This document shows, one piece after another, positions 25,065 to 36,097 of a DNA stretch of 64,000 nucleotides (position 1 is the first letter of the stretch; each line of letters begins with the position of its first letter). Under the pieces are notes generated by a model that made no database searches, was not told where the DNA came from, and worked only from the letters and a program-made list of their open reading frames with translations. A program made the translations under genes and the position numbers. This DNA is from Ningiella ruwaisensis (GTDB lineage Bacteria; Pseudomonadota; Gammaproteobacteria; Enterobacterales; Alteromonadaceae), in contig NZ_RAHT01000002.1 of the NCBI RefSeq assembly GCF_004798935.1, positions 248,001-312,000 of the forward strand, given 5' to 3'.

Positions 25065-27779
25065 TTATTTTAATTTACCGTGACATTGTTTGTATTTTTT
25101 GCCTGAGCCACATGGGCATGGATCGTTGCGCCCTACTTTCGGTCCTTGTCTTTGTACCGTTTGTGGTTTTTCAGGTTGCTCGCCTTGTCCAGTTTGCGAT
25201 GGAGCGGCCTTGTGTTCAGCAATTTGCTCTGCTTCCTGTCGGCGACGCTGCGCCTCAACCGCTTCAACGTCTTTTTGCTCTTGAACCTGAACGCGAGACA
25301 AAATACTGATCACTTCAATTTTGAGGTTATCTAACATAGTTGAAAACAACTCAAACGACTCACGCTTGTATTCTTGCTTCGGATTTTTTTGTGCAAAAGA
25401 GCGCAAGTGTATACCCTGACGCAAATAATCCATCGACGCTAAATGCTCTTTCCAATGCGTATCAAGCGTTTGCAACATCACTGCTTTTTCAAACTGGCGC
25501 AGCACCTGTGCGCCAACCGTTTGCTCTTTCGCGTTGTAAGCTTGCTCTGCTTTTTCAAGGATAAACTCGCGAAGCTTTTCTTCATAAAGTTTGTCATCTT
25601 CATCCAGCATTTTACGAAGCGGTAAATCCAGGCTAAAGTCACCTTTAAGGCGTTCTTCAAGCCCTTCAACATCCCACATTTCTTCCAGAGACTGCGGCGG
25701 AATATACTGACTAATAACGGTATCCATTACGTCTTTACGAACGTTAACAATGGTTTTGCCTATATCACCTTCGTCTAAGAGTTCGTTGCGCTGTTCATAA
25801 ATTACACGACGTTGATCGTTGGCAACATCGTCGTATTCAAGCAATTGCTTACGAATGTCGAAATTACGGCCTTCCACTTTGCGCTGTGCATTTTCTATCG
25901 CGCGAGATACCCATGGATGCTCAATAGGCTCGCCTCTCTCCATACCTAAACGCTTCATCATTGCGCCCATTTTCTCAGAAGCGAAAATACGCATTAATGG
26001 GTCTTCTAAAGATAAATAGAAACGAGAGGAGCCCGCATCTCCCTGACGGCCTGAACGACCACGAAGCTGGTTATCTATTCGGCGAGATTCGTGACGTTCT
26101 GTACCGATAATGTGTAAACCGCCAGCTTCGAGCACTGCATCGTGACGCTCCTGCCATTGCTTTTTGAGTTTTTCGATTGTCTCTGGCTTAGGATCGTTTT
26201 TCGCCTCAAGTTCAACCTGTAAATTACCACCTAGAACAATATCGGTTCCCCGACCTGCCATGTTGGTCGCAATGGTTACAGCGCCAGGCATCCCGGCTTG
26301 CGCCACAATTTCAGCCTCTTGAGCATGAAACTTCGCGTTCAGTACTTTATGTTTGATTTTCTCTTTTTTAAGTATCTTGGACAGTAACTCAGAGTTTTCA
26401 ATGGATACTGTTCCTACCAATACCGGCTGGCCACGCTCAACACAATCTTTGATATCTTCAACTATCGCTTCGTATTTTTCCTGCGCAGTTAAATAGATGC
26501 GATCAGCAAAGTCTTTGCGGATCATGGGCTTGTTGGTTGGAATGACAACCGTTTCAAGGCCGTAGATGTGATTAAATTCAAAGGCTTCTGTATCTGCTGT
26601 ACCGGTCATACCGGCAAGTTTGTCATAAAGGCGGAAGTAATTTTGGAAGGTAATAGATGCTAGCGTTTGGTTTTCATTTTGAATATTTACGCCTTCTTTT
26701 GCTTCAACCGCCTGGTGTAAACCTTCTGACCAGCGCCGCCCTTCCATTGTGCGTCCTGTATGCTCATCAACAATGACAATTTCTTTGCCATCTTTAACAA
26801 TATAATCGACATCTTTGGTAAATAACTTGTGGGCACGCAAAGCCGCATTCACATGGTGAAGAAGTGGAATATTAGCGGCGGCAAATAAAGATTCACCGTC
26901 AGGCAAAAGCCCTTCTTTTTGCAGCAACTCTTCAACAAATAGCTGACCATTTTCGGTTAAGTGAACCTGTTTCCCTTTTTCATCTACCGTAAAGTGACCT
27001 TCGCCGTGATTGTCTTCTTCGTCTTCTTTTTCTTGCTGGTTTAAATGCGGAATGATGGTATTTATTTTTTTGTATAGCTCTGAGCTATCTTCGGCAGCGC
27101 CTGAAATAATCAGAGGGGTTCGAGCTTCATCAATCAGGATAGAGTCAACTTCATCGATTACTGCATAGCTTAGCGGTCGCTGCACTCTATCTTGTGGACT
27201 AAAGGCCATATTATCGCGCAGATAGTCAAAGCCAAATTCGTTATTTGTTCCGTAGGTCACATCCGCATTGTAGGCTTCACGCTTTTCTTGCTGCTGCATA
27301 CCCGGGACGTTACACCCTACGCTTAGGCCTAAAAATTCAAATAAGCTCCGGCTCCAGTCCGCATCTCGCCTGGCAAGATAATCGTTGACGGTGATAACAT
27401 GAACACCGTTCCCAGTAAGTGCATTTAAATAGGTGGGTAAAGTCGCGGTCAGGGTTTTTCCTTCACCGGTACGCATTTCTGCAATTTTACCTTGGTGCAA
27501 CACTAAACCACCGAGCATTTGCACATCAAAGTGACGCATACCATATACGCGTTTACTTGCTTCTCTAACCACTGCAAAAGCTTCGATAATCAGGCTGTCG
27601 AGTTTAGCACCATCAGCAATGCGCTGCTTAAACTCATCGGTTTTCGCTTTTAATGCTTCATCGCTTAGGGCTTCAAATTCTGATTCTAGGGCGTTAATCG
27701 CGACAACAGACTTTTGCATTTTTTTCAGCAGGCGATCGTTGTGCGTGCCAAAAACTTTTTTAAAGATACTTGCAAACAT
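25065..27779 (-). CDS. secA: Preprotein translocase ATPase SecA
   Basis: A 904-residue motor protein that drives secretory proteins through SecYEG. The Walker A region [11 protein letters not shown] is at about 102-112, [21 protein letters not shown] at about 206, the second nucleotide fold with [12 protein letters not shown] and GRSGRQGD follows, and the C-terminal zinc motif [14 protein letters not shown] is complete (it binds SecB). The length is close to E. coli SecA (901). No secM-like arrest-peptide gene is upstream; an M23 peptidase gene occupies that position 219 bp away. Confidence 0.98.
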   Translation of the reverse strand: MFASIFKKVFGTHNDRLLKKMQKSVVAINALESEFEALSDEALKAKTDEFKQRIADGAKLDSLIIEAFAVVREASKRVYGMRHFDVQMLGGLVLHQGKIAEMRTGEGKTLTATLPTYLNALTGNGVHVITVNDYLARRDADWSRSLFEFLGLSVGCNVPGMQQQEKREAYNADVTYGTNNEFGFDYLRDNMAFSPQDRVQRPLSYAVIDEVDSILIDEARTPLIISGAAEDSSELYKKINTIIPHLNQQEKEDEEDNHGEGHFTVDEKGKQVHLTENGQLFVEELLQKEGLLPDGESLFAAANIPLLHHVNAALRAHKLFTKDVDYIVKDGKEIVIVDEHTGRTMEGRRWSEGLHQAVEAKEGVNIQNENQTLASITFQNYFRLYDKLAGMTGTADTEAFEFNHIYGLETVVIPTNKPMIRKDFADRIYLTAQEKYEAIVEDIKDCVERGQPVLVGTVSIENSELLSKILKKEKIKHKVLNAKFHAQEAEIVAQAGMPGAVTIATNMAGRGTDIVLGGNLQVELEAKNDPKPETIEKLKKQWQERHDAVLEAGGLHIIGTERHESRRIDNQLRGRSGRQGDAGSSRFYLSLEDPLMRIFASEKMGAMMKRLGMERGEPIEHPWVSRAIENAQRKVEGRNFDIRKQLLEYDDVANDQRRVIYEQRNELLDEGDIGKTIVNVRKDVMDTVISQYIPPQSLEEMWDVEGLEERLKGDFSLDLPLRKMLDEDDKLYEEKLREFILEKAEQAYNAKEQTVGAQVLRQFEKAVMLQTLDTHWKEHLASMDYLRQGIHLRSFAQKNPKQEYKRESFELFSTMLDNLKIEVISILSRVQVQEQKDVEAVEAQRRRQEAEQIAEHKAAPSQTGQGEQPEKPQTVQRQGPKVGRNDPCPCGSGKKYKQCHGKLK

Positions 27780-27998
27780 GCTTATGGAACATCCAAATTC
27801 GTGTATTTAAAAAACGCGTCATGGTAACAAAAAAGCTTACCAAAAAACACAAGTGCTTATCGTTCTTGATAAAAAGTTGCTTTTCGTCACACCCGAGGCA
27901 TTTACTGTGCTAGGTATTTAAAAGCTGACAAGAAACTAGGGAGAGTAAGGAAAGAACTCACGCATATAAGGCTATTACAGCAACCTAAGCGCAGATAA

Positions 27999-28871
27999 CT
28001 AGCGGTACACGTAGGGCAAAGGGTCAACTTGTTTTCCGTTTTTTAACACTTCGTAATGAACATGGGCGCCTGTTGAGCGACCCGTACTGCCCATAAGTGC
28101 AATCACCTGACCTTTGGTGACCACGTCTCCCATCGAGACCTGGATAACATCGTTATGCCCGTATCGCGTTTTAAGACCATTACCATGGTCAATTTCAACA
28201 AGATTGCCATAGCCAGAGCGTTCTCCCGCCCACGTCACAATCCCTGCGCCCGTTGCAATAACACCAGAACCCGTTTTACCCGCAAAATCGACCCCTTTGT
28301 GCATGGCAGGTCGACCTGAAAACGGGTCTTTTCGCATACCGTAATAAGATGACAACCAACCCTTGGCAACAGGTCGGCCCGCTAACTTACTCTCTTGTTC
28401 TATATTGAGTCCAATAAGAATAGTTTCAAGGGCTTCTATTTGCTGAACTTTAAATTCCAGCGCTTGTTGCATATCGTGCATGGCAGCACTTAACGATTCA
28501 GGTGCGTCCAATGGTGATTTTATTTCTTCCGGCAGGGTAAAGTCGTCAGTCGTTAGGCCGTTTTTTTCAGCAATACTGTGGCTGACGGTGTCTAAGTAAT
28601 CAATTTTTGCTCGCATACCAGCTATTTGCTGAACAAGCTCTGCAACTTGCTCATGCGTTGCGTTTTCTAACTGCGAAACACGAGCGATTTGTTGCTCAAG
28701 TCCGGTTTTAACCACATTCAGGCGAATTTGATTTTCGTATACCGATTCTGTGCTTCGACTGGAAACGAGCAAAACAAGCGATAGAAGCACAAAGGCACTA
28801 ACCACGCGGCGAAGCGAAAGTCGCTTAGCGATACGGGTGCGCTTTCCTTTAACGAGGATAGTGATGTTCAT
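27999..28871 (-). CDS. M23-family peptidase (LytM domain) with membrane anchor
   Basis: A 290-residue protein with a basic N-terminus, one membrane segment (about 23-42: LRRVVSAFVLLSLVLLVSS), a coiled-coil region (about 50-160) and a C-terminal LytM/M23 metallopeptidase domain. The zinc residues are seen in HKGVDFAG (His and Asp, about 191-195), GHNDV and HVHYEV. Such envelope enzymes cut peptidoglycan crosslinks or activate amidases during growth and division. It lies between lpxC and secA, where E. coli has secM, and many gammaproteobacteria keep an M23 gene there. All catalytic residues are present, so it is probably active. Confidence 0.87.
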   Translation of the reverse strand: MNITILVKGKRTRIAKRLSLRRVVSAFVLLSLVLLVSSRSTESVYENQIRLNVVKTGLEQQIARVSQLENATHEQVAELVQQIAGMRAKIDYLDTVSHSIAEKNGLTTDDFTLPEEIKSPLDAPESLSAAMHDMQQALEFKVQQIEALETILIGLNIEQESKLAGRPVAKGWLSSYYGMRKDPFSGRPAMHKGVDFAGKTGSGVIATGAGIVTWAGERSGYGNLVEIDHGNGLKTRYGHNDVIQVSMGDVVTKGQVIALMGSTGRSTGAHVHYEVLKNGKQVDPLPYVYR

Positions 28872-29226
28872 TCATTAACTGCCTATCGAAATGTGTTATC
28901 TATTAAACCCGAACTCTAGCGGCGCTAATCCAGTGCCATAGCCACTAGCGCGCTACTACGTCAAATTCAAAAATTTAATAAAGCCCTTACGATTTATATC
29001 GGCGCCTATACTAAACAGCAAAAATATAAAATCAAAGTGTCTTTTTATATCTTACTTATATCGGCGCATACACAAATGTATGAAGCTCAAATATTTTTGT
29101 CAGAATTTTCATATAGTTAATTATTATCGACGCCTTAGATGATGAAGTTTTAGTGCGTCGAAAAATACCATAAAAAAAGCGCCACTAAAAAGACGCTTTT
29201 TTAAATTGTCTAACTATTAAGCAAAA
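28872..29226. other. Intergenic region lpxC-M23 with short direct repeats
   Basis: This 355-bp AT-rich gap holds the lpxC terminator and the upstream region of the M23 peptidase gene. TTATATCGGCGC occurs twice (28994-29005 and 29056-29067), and a weaker third copy, TTATCGACGCC, lies near 29124. These could be regulator sites or repeat remnants. No gene is seen. Confidence 0.55.
29172..29202 (-). terminator. Rho-independent terminator after lpxC
   Basis: On the minus strand, AAAAAAGCG pairs with CGCTTTTTT around a 12-base loop, followed by Ts. It starts 25 bases after the lpxC stop codon. Confidence 0.8.
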
Positions 29227-30156
29227 TTAAGCAAACTTCATTCCAAAGGAAGAGCCAGATTCTATATATTTGATTGGCAGGCTGTCTTCATTCTCAAATT
29301 CAACATATTCCCAGGCGTCTTCTGCATCCAGAATAGCATTAAGTAGTTTGTTGTTAAGGCCATGACCGGTTTTATAAGCCACTAACTCACCAATTAAATT
29401 GTGACCGCCTAAAAACAAATCGCCTACTGCATCAAGAATTTTATGTTTTAAAAATTCATCGGAATAACGCAAGCCTTCCGGATTAAGTACGCGATACTCA
29501 TCAAGCGCCACTGCATTATCCATACTGCCGCCAAGCGCCAGATTCATAGAATTCATCAGTTCCAAGTCGCGCATAAAGCCAAAGGTTCTTGCTCGGCTCA
29601 CCTCATCCACATAAGAATCTTTAGAAAAATCTAATACGCAATGCTGACGCGTTTGAGAAATAGCCGGATGATCAAAATCAATAGCAAAATCAACCTTGAA
29701 GCCATTGTACGGTCTAAATTCTGCCCATTTATCACCATCTTCGACGCGAATCGTTCGTTTGATTTTAATAAATCGTTTTGGCGCATCTAGTTCTTCAATG
29801 CCTGCGCTTTGAAGCAAGAAAATGAAAGGACTAGCGCTACCATCAAGTATAGGGAGTTCATGACTGTCAACTTCAACAATAATGTTATCTATACCAAGAC
29901 CTGACAATGCCGAAGCCAAATGCTCAACCGTGTGAATAGAGTGGCCGGCCTCGTTGGTGATGCAGGTACACAATGTAGTATCTGCGACGTCTCGGGCGTT
30001 TGCGTGAATATCAACAACCGGATCTAAATCGATGCGACGAAAGACAACACCAGTATTAGCCGGTGCAGGTCGTAATGTCATGCGCACTTTGCGTCCCTTG
30101 TGCAAACCTATGCCGGTTTCCGTAACGGCGGTTTTGATGGTTCGCTGTTTGAGCAT
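29227..30156 (-). CDS. lpxC: UDP-3-O-acyl-N-acetylglucosamine deacetylase LpxC
   Basis: A 309-residue zinc deacetylase for the committed step of lipid A synthesis. The N-terminal [17 protein letters not shown], the zinc ligand in [10 protein letters not shown] (about 75-84), and the second zinc site in [12 protein letters not shown] (His and Asp) are all as in the E. coli enzyme (305 residues). It is the last gene downstream of ftsZ, with its own terminator on either side. The C-terminal tail that FtsH recognises in enterobacteria ends differently here (SSFGMKFA). Confidence 0.97.
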   Translation of the reverse strand: MLKQRTIKTAVTETGIGLHKGRKVRMTLRPAPANTGVVFRRIDLDPVVDIHANARDVADTTLCTCITNEAGHSIHTVEHLASALSGLGIDNIIVEVDSHELPILDGSASPFIFLLQSAGIEELDAPKRFIKIKRTIRVEDGDKWAEFRPYNGFKVDFAIDFDHPAISQTRQHCVLDFSKDSYVDEVSRARTFGFMRDLELMNSMNLALGGSMDNAVALDEYRVLNPEGLRYSDEFLKHKILDAVGDLFLGGHNLIGELVAYKTGHGLNNKLLNAILDAEDAWEYVEFENEDSLPIKYIESGSSFGMKFA

Positions 30157-30203
30157 TTTAGTAATTTTTCGTAATTAATTTGATAAATTCATAAAAGTGT
30201 AAC

Positions 30204-30233
30204 AAAAAACCCCTTGAACACAAAGGGTTTTTT
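30204..30233 (-). terminator. Rho-independent terminator after ftsZ
   Basis: AAAAAACCC(T)TTGTG and CAAGGGGTTTTTT, read on the minus strand, form a stem followed by Ts, 45 bases after the ftsZ stop codon. It marks the end of the dcw operon before lpxC. Confidence 0.85.
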
Positions 30234-30277
30234 ATTTTTCAAGCACTTTGTACGATATTTTAGTCTGTTCAGACCAG

Positions 30278-31408
30278 TTAGTCTGCCTGTCTTCTCAAAA
30301 ATGCAGGAATATCAAGATATTCAAGCTCACCTGATGGTGACTCTTCTTCTGCTTTTTGACCTCTAGGCGCACTAATTGGCGAAGCGCTATCAGTTCCTGT
30401 TGCACGCTGCGGCGTTCGATCATTGTCCACAAGCGTGATATCAGGCTTTCGTTCAGCACCTATACCTGTTGCGACTACCGTTACTCGCACCTCGTCTGTC
30501 ATTTCAGGATCAATTACGGTTCCAACTACAACGGTTGCGTTCTCAGAAGCAAAGGCCTTAACTGCATTACCAATGGTTTCGTACTCATCGATCGCAAAGT
30601 CCATTCCCGCTGTGATATTTACCAAAATACCGCGCGCGCCAGACAAATCGATGTCTTCAAGTAGTGGACAGGCAATCGCAGCTTCAGCCGCTTCCTCTGC
30701 TCGGTCTTCGCCTTTTCCGATACCGCTTCCCATCATCGCTGTGCCCATCTCTGACATAACGGTTTTAACATCGGCAAAGTCAACGTTAACAAGACCGGTG
30801 CGGGTGATAAGCTCTGCAATACCCTGAACAGAACCACGAAGTACATCGTTAGCTGCACTAAACGCTTGAAGCAATGGCGTACCACGGCCCATGACTTTGA
30901 GCAGCTTTTCGTTTGGAATGGTAATCAAAGAATCGACATATTTAGATAATTCGGCGATCCCTTGGTTAGCAAATTCGGCACGTTTTTTCCCTTCAAACGG
31001 GAAAGGTTTGGTAACAACTGCAACCGTTAAAATACCCATGTCTTTAGCAAGTTTCGCGACCTCTGGCGCAGCACCTGTACCTGTGCCACCGCCCATACCT
31101 GCAGTGATAAAGACCATATCAGCCCCCTCAAGGGTTTGACGAATCTTTTCTCTGTCTTCTTGTGCGGCCTCGCGGCCAACATTTGGATCTGCACCTGCAC
31201 CCAGGCCTTTGGTGAGTTCATTGCCTATTTGCAGTTTGACTGATGCAGTAGAATTTTTTAAGGCTTGCGCGTCAGTATTCATGGCAATAAAGTCAACACC
31301 TTCTATGACTTGCGATACCATGTACTCAACAGCATTGCCGCCGCCTCCGCCAACACCAACAACTTTGATGACGGCTTCGTCGCTTGGATTATCCATCAGT
31401 TCGAACAT
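30278..31408 (-). CDS. ftsZ: Cell division GTPase FtsZ
   Basis: A 376-residue tubulin-like GTPase that forms the division ring. The N-terminal [13 protein letters not shown], the tubulin signature [10 protein letters not shown] (about 107-116), and the catalytic T7 loop [11 protein letters not shown] (about 207-217) are present. A variable linker leads to the conserved C-terminal peptide [14 protein letters not shown], which binds FtsA, ZipA and ZapD. GGAG precedes the ATG. It is the last gene of the dcw cluster, 69 bp after ftsA. Confidence 0.98.
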   Translation of the reverse strand: MFELMDNPSDEAVIKVVGVGGGGGNAVEYMVSQVIEGVDFIAMNTDAQALKNSTASVKLQIGNELTKGLGAGADPNVGREAAQEDREKIRQTLEGADMVFITAGMGGGTGTGAAPEVAKLAKDMGILTVAVVTKPFPFEGKKRAEFANQGIAELSKYVDSLITIPNEKLLKVMGRGTPLLQAFSAANDVLRGSVQGIAELITRTGLVNVDFADVKTVMSEMGTAMMGSGIGKGEDRAEEAAEAAIACPLLEDIDLSGARGILVNITAGMDFAIDEYETIGNAVKAFASENATVVVGTVIDPEMTDEVRVTVVATGIGAERKPDITLVDNDRTPQRATGTDSASPISAPRGQKAEEESPSGELEYLDIPAFLRRQAD

Positions 31409-31477
31409 TATAATTCTCCGATACCTTTAAAAACCTGTGCGCACAGGTTTTATATTGATTTAGCGCTTAAAGGTCCC

Positions 31478-32707
31478 CTAAAACTCACCTTTAAACCAAC
31501 TTTGTATGCGCTTTAACACGCTCTCGTCACCATTTTTTGATGGTGCTTTCTTATTATTAGAATTTTGTTTTCCATATTGTAAAAGACCTACTGCTGTGGC
31601 GTAACTTGGATCGTCAACATATTCAGCAAGCCCTTTAACAGAATGTGGTTTTCCTACTCTTACTGGCATTTGAAACACTTCTTCTGCAAACTCCACTGCC
31701 CCTTCCATTTTGGCAGTACCACCGGTTATAACTAAACCAGCGGCGATTTGATCTTCAAATCCACTGGCTTTGATTTGCTCATACGCAATTTCAAGTAATT
31801 CATGGTATCTCGGCTCGATGACTTCGGCCAAGGTATGGCGAGACATTCCTCTAGATGGGCGTCCGCCCACACTAGGGACTTCAATGGTCTCCTCCATGCT
31901 TACCATATCTTTTAGCGCACAAGCATAATTCACTTTTATCTGCTCGGCGTTATTCATTGGCGTGCGAAATATTTTCGCAATATCGCCTGTGATTTGATTG
32001 CCACCAAGCGGTATTACCGCAGTATGACGAATCGCACCGTCTGTGTAAATCACGATATCAATGGTCCCACCACCAATATCCGCAACACATACACCGAGTT
32101 CTTTTTCATCGTCCGTCAACACTGCGTACGACGAGGCTAACGCACTGAAGATGGTCTGATCTACTATGAGATCACAATTTTCAATACATTTCACCATATT
32201 TTTTGCCATATCGTCCGCACAAGTAATAATATGTGCGGCTGCTACCATTCTCACGCCCGACATGCCGATGGGATTTTTAATTCCCTCCTGTACATCAATC
32301 ACAAATTCCTGTGGTAATACATGCAGCAGTTTTCGCTCTGCAGCCATTGGTACCGAACGTGCCGCGTGAATAACGTTATCCACATCATCTTGCGTAACTT
32401 CCTGATTGTTGATAGGCACCATGCCCGTCTCATTTTGACACTGCACATGGCGACCGCTTATGGACATAAATACGCTTGATACATGGCAATCGGCCATCAA
32501 CTCCATTTGCTCAATTGCATTACGAACGGATTGAACGACCAGGTTAAGGTCGTTTACGCCGCCCTTTTCCATGCCACGGGATTTATGCTCACCCACGCCA
32601 ACAATGCTCAAATGACCGTCAGGCAGGATTTCACCTACCACAGCTTTGACCATGCTTGTGCCAATGTCGAGTCCGACTATGAGATCTCTTTCTAACGCCT
32701 TAGACAC
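31478..32707 (-). CDS. ftsA: Cell division protein FtsA
   Basis: A 409-residue actin-like protein that anchors FtsZ to the membrane. The phosphate-binding VGLDIGTSMVKAVVGE is at about 11-26, the second phosphate loop VCVADIGGGTIDI at about 206, and GLVITGGTAKMEG at about 327. The C-terminal IQSWFKGEF is the amphipathic membrane-targeting helix. A GTG start with AAGGTGGT upstream is used. It lies 14 bp after ftsQ. Confidence 0.97.
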   Translation of the reverse strand: MSKALERDLIVGLDIGTSMVKAVVGEILPDGHLSIVGVGEHKSRGMEKGGVNDLNLVVQSVRNAIEQMELMADCHVSSVFMSISGRHVQCQNETGMVPINNQEVTQDDVDNVIHAARSVPMAAERKLLHVLPQEFVIDVQEGIKNPIGMSGVRMVAAAHIITCADDMAKNMVKCIENCDLIVDQTIFSALASSYAVLTDDEKELGVCVADIGGGTIDIVIYTDGAIRHTAVIPLGGNQITGDIAKIFRTPMNNAEQIKVNYACALKDMVSMEETIEVPSVGGRPSRGMSRHTLAEVIEPRYHELLEIAYEQIKASGFEDQIAAGLVITGGTAKMEGAVEFAEEVFQMPVRVGKPHSVKGLAEYVDDPSYATAVGLLQYGKQNSNNKKAPSKNGDESVLKRIQSWFKGEF

Positions 32708-32721
32708 GCTGAATAACCACC

Positions 32722-33555
32722 TTAATTGTTCGTATTGTTATCGGTATCAGCTGCAGAAATCGGGAAGGCATCTGCCCATCCCACTGCCAGTCCTGTATCA
32801 TACCGCAAATCTATATAATTTATTGCTTTTTTTTCATCTTTTAGTAGCGGAAATACATCGATAAATCTTTGTAATCGCTTAATATATTCCTGTCTGCCTA
32901 AATTGAGCGTGATGCCGTTCTCGAGTTTCACCGTCCAGGCAAATCGTTCGCTCAAATTTAACATCTTAATTTTTTGTCCACTGGCACGTAAAAGCGCTCG
33001 CATATGCTGATATCCAGTCAGAGCTGTTTTTTCACTTCCGCCTGGCCCAAATAACTTCGGCAGACGAATCTCCAGTTGAGATTCCTCCTGTTCTGAGGCA
33101 GCATTAATCTGTTGTTTAAGTGCCGATATTCCGTCAAACGATTCACCATATTTATTCAAAAGCATGTCATCGTTCCACTGAGCAACCGCCTTTTGCTCCA
33201 CTATGTGAATATACAGGCTACTTGGCCAGCGCTTTCTAATTGATGCGCTGTACACCCACGCTTGTGATTCAACCAGTTGGTGCACTTCATTAACATCTAT
33301 AGCAAAAAAACTGCCACTATTGCTTTCTCTGATTAAGGTTTCTAACCAGTCGGGCGAAATCATGCTCAGCTCTCCCGTAAATACAATAGACTGCACAGGT
33401 AATTGCTGCTCATCCTGCAGCCACTCATAAGCTTTGTAGGCGCCGTATATCAGCAAAGCAATAACAATAACAAACACAGTCAGGCCTACAGGGAGAGATA
33501 CTTTGTCCTCCTCATACTGCTGTGTGTTTGTATTTACGCTTAGCTCATTTGCCAT
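32722..33555 (-). CDS. ftsQ: Cell division protein FtsQ
   Basis: A 277-residue bitopic protein linking early and late division proteins. A cytoplasmic N-terminus (1-23) precedes one membrane segment (about 24-42, LPVGLTVFVIVIALLIYGAY). The periplasmic POTRA domain starts with QSIVFTGELSMISPDWLETLI, and the FtsQ beta domain contains VYSASIRKRWPSSLYIHIVEQKAVAQW. A Glu/Gln-rich stretch near 142-152 is a local insert. It lies between ddl and ftsA, as in E. coli. Confidence 0.96.
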   Translation of the reverse strand: MANELSVNTNTQQYEEDKVSLPVGLTVFVIVIALLIYGAYKAYEWLQDEQQLPVQSIVFTGELSMISPDWLETLIRESNSGSFFAIDVNEVHQLVESQAWVYSASIRKRWPSSLYIHIVEQKAVAQWNDDMLLNKYGESFDGISALKQQINAASEQEESQLEIRLPKLFGPGGSEKTALTGYQHMRALLRASGQKIKMLNLSERFAWTVKLENGITLNLGRQEYIKRLQRFIDVFPLLKDEKKAINYIDLRYDTGLAVGWADAFPISAADTDNNTNN

Positions 33556-33576
33556 TCGTTCAATTTGCCTTGCTGG

Positions 33577-34524
33577 TTATTTTTGATTCTCAAGCGTTTC
33601 ATTTAAAATGTTGATCACCAATTGCGTGAAACTGATCCCCGCCTGCTTCGCCGCTTTTGGCACAAGTGACTTTTCTGTCATGCCCGGAACGGTGTTTGAT
33701 TCGAGCAGAAAAAAATTACCGTTATTATCACGCATTACATCCACTCTTCCCCAGCCCTTACCAGAAAGTGCTTCAAACGCGGTAAGTGCAAGGCGCGCTA
33801 ACTGTTGCTCTTGCGCCATAGGTAAGCCCGATGGACAAAAATACTGCGTTGTGTTGGTCTGATACTTGGCTTCATAATCATAAAATACATTTGGCGATGT
33901 CATGCGAATGGAAGGCAACGCCTGTCCATTAAGAATTGCGACAGTGTATTCGGGCCCGTTAATGTAGGCTTCAACCAGCACGTTGTCATCGTAGCTAAAG
34001 GCATCCTCTACGGCGCGAGCCAATTGTTCGGCATTATTAGCTTTTGCCATGCCGATGCTTGAGCCTTCATGTGAGGGCTTGACCATGACGCTACCGCCTA
34101 AATCCTCGAGGATTTGGGCACATTCGTTTGCATTGAAGGTTTGTTTATCGAGCACTCGATAGTCGGCGGTTGGCAGATCGCGAGCAGACCAAACCAGTTT
34201 AGATAAGACTTTATCCATCGCAAGCGCTGAGCCCAGTACGCCCGTTCCCGTATATGGGATATCTAGCTGTTCCAAAGCGCCTTGCATCACGCCATCTTCA
34301 CCGCCGCGGCCGTGTAAAATAATAAAGGCCCGCTCAAAATTATCGCTAAGCAATTCATGGATTGAGCGCTCTGCGGGGTCAAAGGGATGGGCATCAATGC
34401 CGGCTTCTAAAAGCGCGCTTAACACCGCCCGGCCAGACGCGAGACTGACTTCTCGTTCCGCTGAGTCACCACCCAGTAAAACGGCCACTTTTCCATAAAC
34501 GCTCGCATCGTGCATTTCAATCAT
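33577..34524 (-). CDS. ddl: D-alanine--D-alanine ligase
   Basis: A 315-residue ATP-grasp enzyme that makes the D-Ala-D-Ala dipeptide for peptidoglycan. Visible are [16 protein letters not shown], the substrate-binding HGRGGEDG (about 69-76), [10 protein letters not shown], and the C-terminal magnesium-binding [13 protein letters not shown]. The ATG at 34524 is preferred over the longer frame to 34557; it overlaps the murC stop by eight bases, which suggests coupling. The length fits DdlB. It sits between murC and ftsQ. Confidence 0.96.
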   Translation of the reverse strand: MIEMHDASVYGKVAVLLGGDSAEREVSLASGRAVLSALLEAGIDAHPFDPAERSIHELLSDNFERAFIILHGRGGEDGVMQGALEQLDIPYTGTGVLGSALAMDKVLSKLVWSARDLPTADYRVLDKQTFNANECAQILEDLGGSVMVKPSHEGSSIGMAKANNAEQLARAVEDAFSYDDNVLVEAYINGPEYTVAILNGQALPSIRMTSPNVFYDYEAKYQTNTTQYFCPSGLPMAQEQQLARLALTAFEALSGKGWGRVDVMRDNNGNFFLLESNTVPGMTEKSLVPKAAKQAGISFTQLVINILNETLENQK

Positions 34525-36097
34525 CGCGCTTGTCTCTCTTAAGCTTTTGCTCTGCAAATTGTGTTAATCCGGATAAATCGTCATGACGAGTTTCCATTCT
34601 GCTGAATGCGCTTGCCAGCCCTTGAGCTAGCGTACCGATGTTACCTGCACCTTGCATAAACAGCACATCCTGATCATGCAACAAGTCGGGCAGCACTGTA
34701 TACAAATGTTCAGGTTCACCTACATAAACAGGATCAACTTTTCCGCGCTGTCGAATAGACCGACATAAGGTTTTGCTATCAATACCGTCGATAGGATTCT
34801 CACTGGCTGCGTAAATATCCAATAACAATAAAACGTCCACATCAGATAGCACTTCTACAAATTCCTCATATAGGTCGCGTGTACGGGTATATCGATGAGG
34901 CTGATAAACCATAAGCAATCGTCTTTCAGGCCAGTTACTCCTTGCAGCGGCGATAGTCATTGCCACCTCGGTTGGGTGATGTCCATAATCATCCATTAAT
35001 GTGACTTGTATAGTGCTCTCAACATTTTGCTCTGTAGCAGACAATGGACTTTGTAACTGATTGGCAGAACCGATATTTAAACTAAAGTCGCCTAAATGCT
35101 GAAAACGTCGTCCGATACCACCAAATGAGGCTAAAGCAGCAAGCATGTCTTGATCTGCAATACCTTCATCGCTCGCCACGGCTATGGCAGCTGTGGCATT
35201 TAATACATTATGGACGCCAGGAAGACTCAGCTTTACGCGCAAAGGAGGAGCTTGCGTGTTTTTTCTCTGTACCGTGAACTGGCTTCTATTCACCCCATAA
35301 ACAATGTCGCTGATCACAATATCATTGTGAGGCTCCAAGCCATAAGTAATATATTTGCGCTCAATTTTAGGTAGCAGCTCCTGAATAACAGGATCGTCTC
35401 CGCATAAGACGGCCAGCCCATAAAACGGTAGGTTATGCAAAAATTCAATATAGGCCTGCTGCATTTTAGTAAAGTCGCCTTCGTATGCTTCAAGGTGATC
35501 GGCTTCTATATTGGTTACAATGGAAACGGTTGGCTGTAAGTGTAAAAACGACGCATCTGATTCGTCTGCTTCGGCGATCAGGTATTTGCTTGAGCCTAAC
35601 TTTGCATTAGTGCCTGCACTATTGAGCAAACCGCCTATTACAAATGTAGGATCAAGCTCAGCCTGCGAATAAATGGTAGCCAGTAAACTGGTGGTGGTCG
35701 TTTTTCCGTGCGTGCCGGCAACAGCAATGCCGTAGCGAAAACGCATTAACTCGGCCAGCATTTGCGCCCGGCGAATAACGGGTATACGAAGCTCGCTGGC
35801 TCTTAACACTTCGGGGTTATCTGCTTTTATCGCACTGGATACAACCACTAAATCACAGTTTTCAACATGACTTGCCTTATGTTCAAAGAAAATGCTGGCA
35901 CCCAAACCTGAGAGGCGTTTAGTCATATTGCTGTGAACGGCGTCTGATCCTGTAACATGATATCCCAGATTTAACATGACTTCGGCAATTCCGCCCATTC
36001 CCGCACCGCCAATGCCAACAAAGTGAATGGTGTCAACGGAGCGCATTTTATGCCTGGCAGCCTCAAGCGCAGTATTTGACAAGGCTTTTACACTCAT
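34517..36097 (-). CDS. murC: UDP-N-acetylmuramate--L-alanine ligase
   Basis: A 526-residue Mur ligase that adds L-Ala to UDP-MurNAc. The N-terminal [17 protein letters not shown] (about 25-41), the P-loop [13 protein letters not shown] (about 127), [14 protein letters not shown] and [14 protein letters not shown] are as expected. It is about 35 residues longer than E. coli MurC (491). Part of the extra length is an insert before [11 protein letters not shown] (about residues 335-365, [15 protein letters not shown]...). AAGGAGG lies before the ATG, and its start overlaps the murG stop by four bases. Confidence 0.97.
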   Translation of the reverse strand: MSVKALSNTALEAARHKMRSVDTIHFVGIGGAGMGGIAEVMLNLGYHVTGSDAVHSNMTKRLSGLGASIFFEHKASHVENCDLVVVSSAIKADNPEVLRASELRIPVIRRAQMLAELMRFRYGIAVAGTHGKTTTTSLLATIYSQAELDPTFVIGGLLNSAGTNAKLGSSKYLIAEADESDASFLHLQPTVSIVTNIEADHLEAYEGDFTKMQQAYIEFLHNLPFYGLAVLCGDDPVIQELLPKIERKYITYGLEPHNDIVISDIVYGVNRSQFTVQRKNTQAPPLRVKLSLPGVHNVLNATAAIAVASDEGIADQDMLAALASFGGIGRRFQHLGDFSLNIGSANQLQSPLSATEQNVESTIQVTLMDDYGHHPTEVAMTIAAARSNWPERRLLMVYQPHRYTRTRDLYEEFVEVLSDVDVLLLLDIYAASENPIDGIDSKTLCRSIRQRGKVDPVYVGEPEHLYTVLPDLLHDQDVLFMQGAGNIGTLAQGLASAFSRMETRHDDLSGLTQFAEQKLKRDKRDD

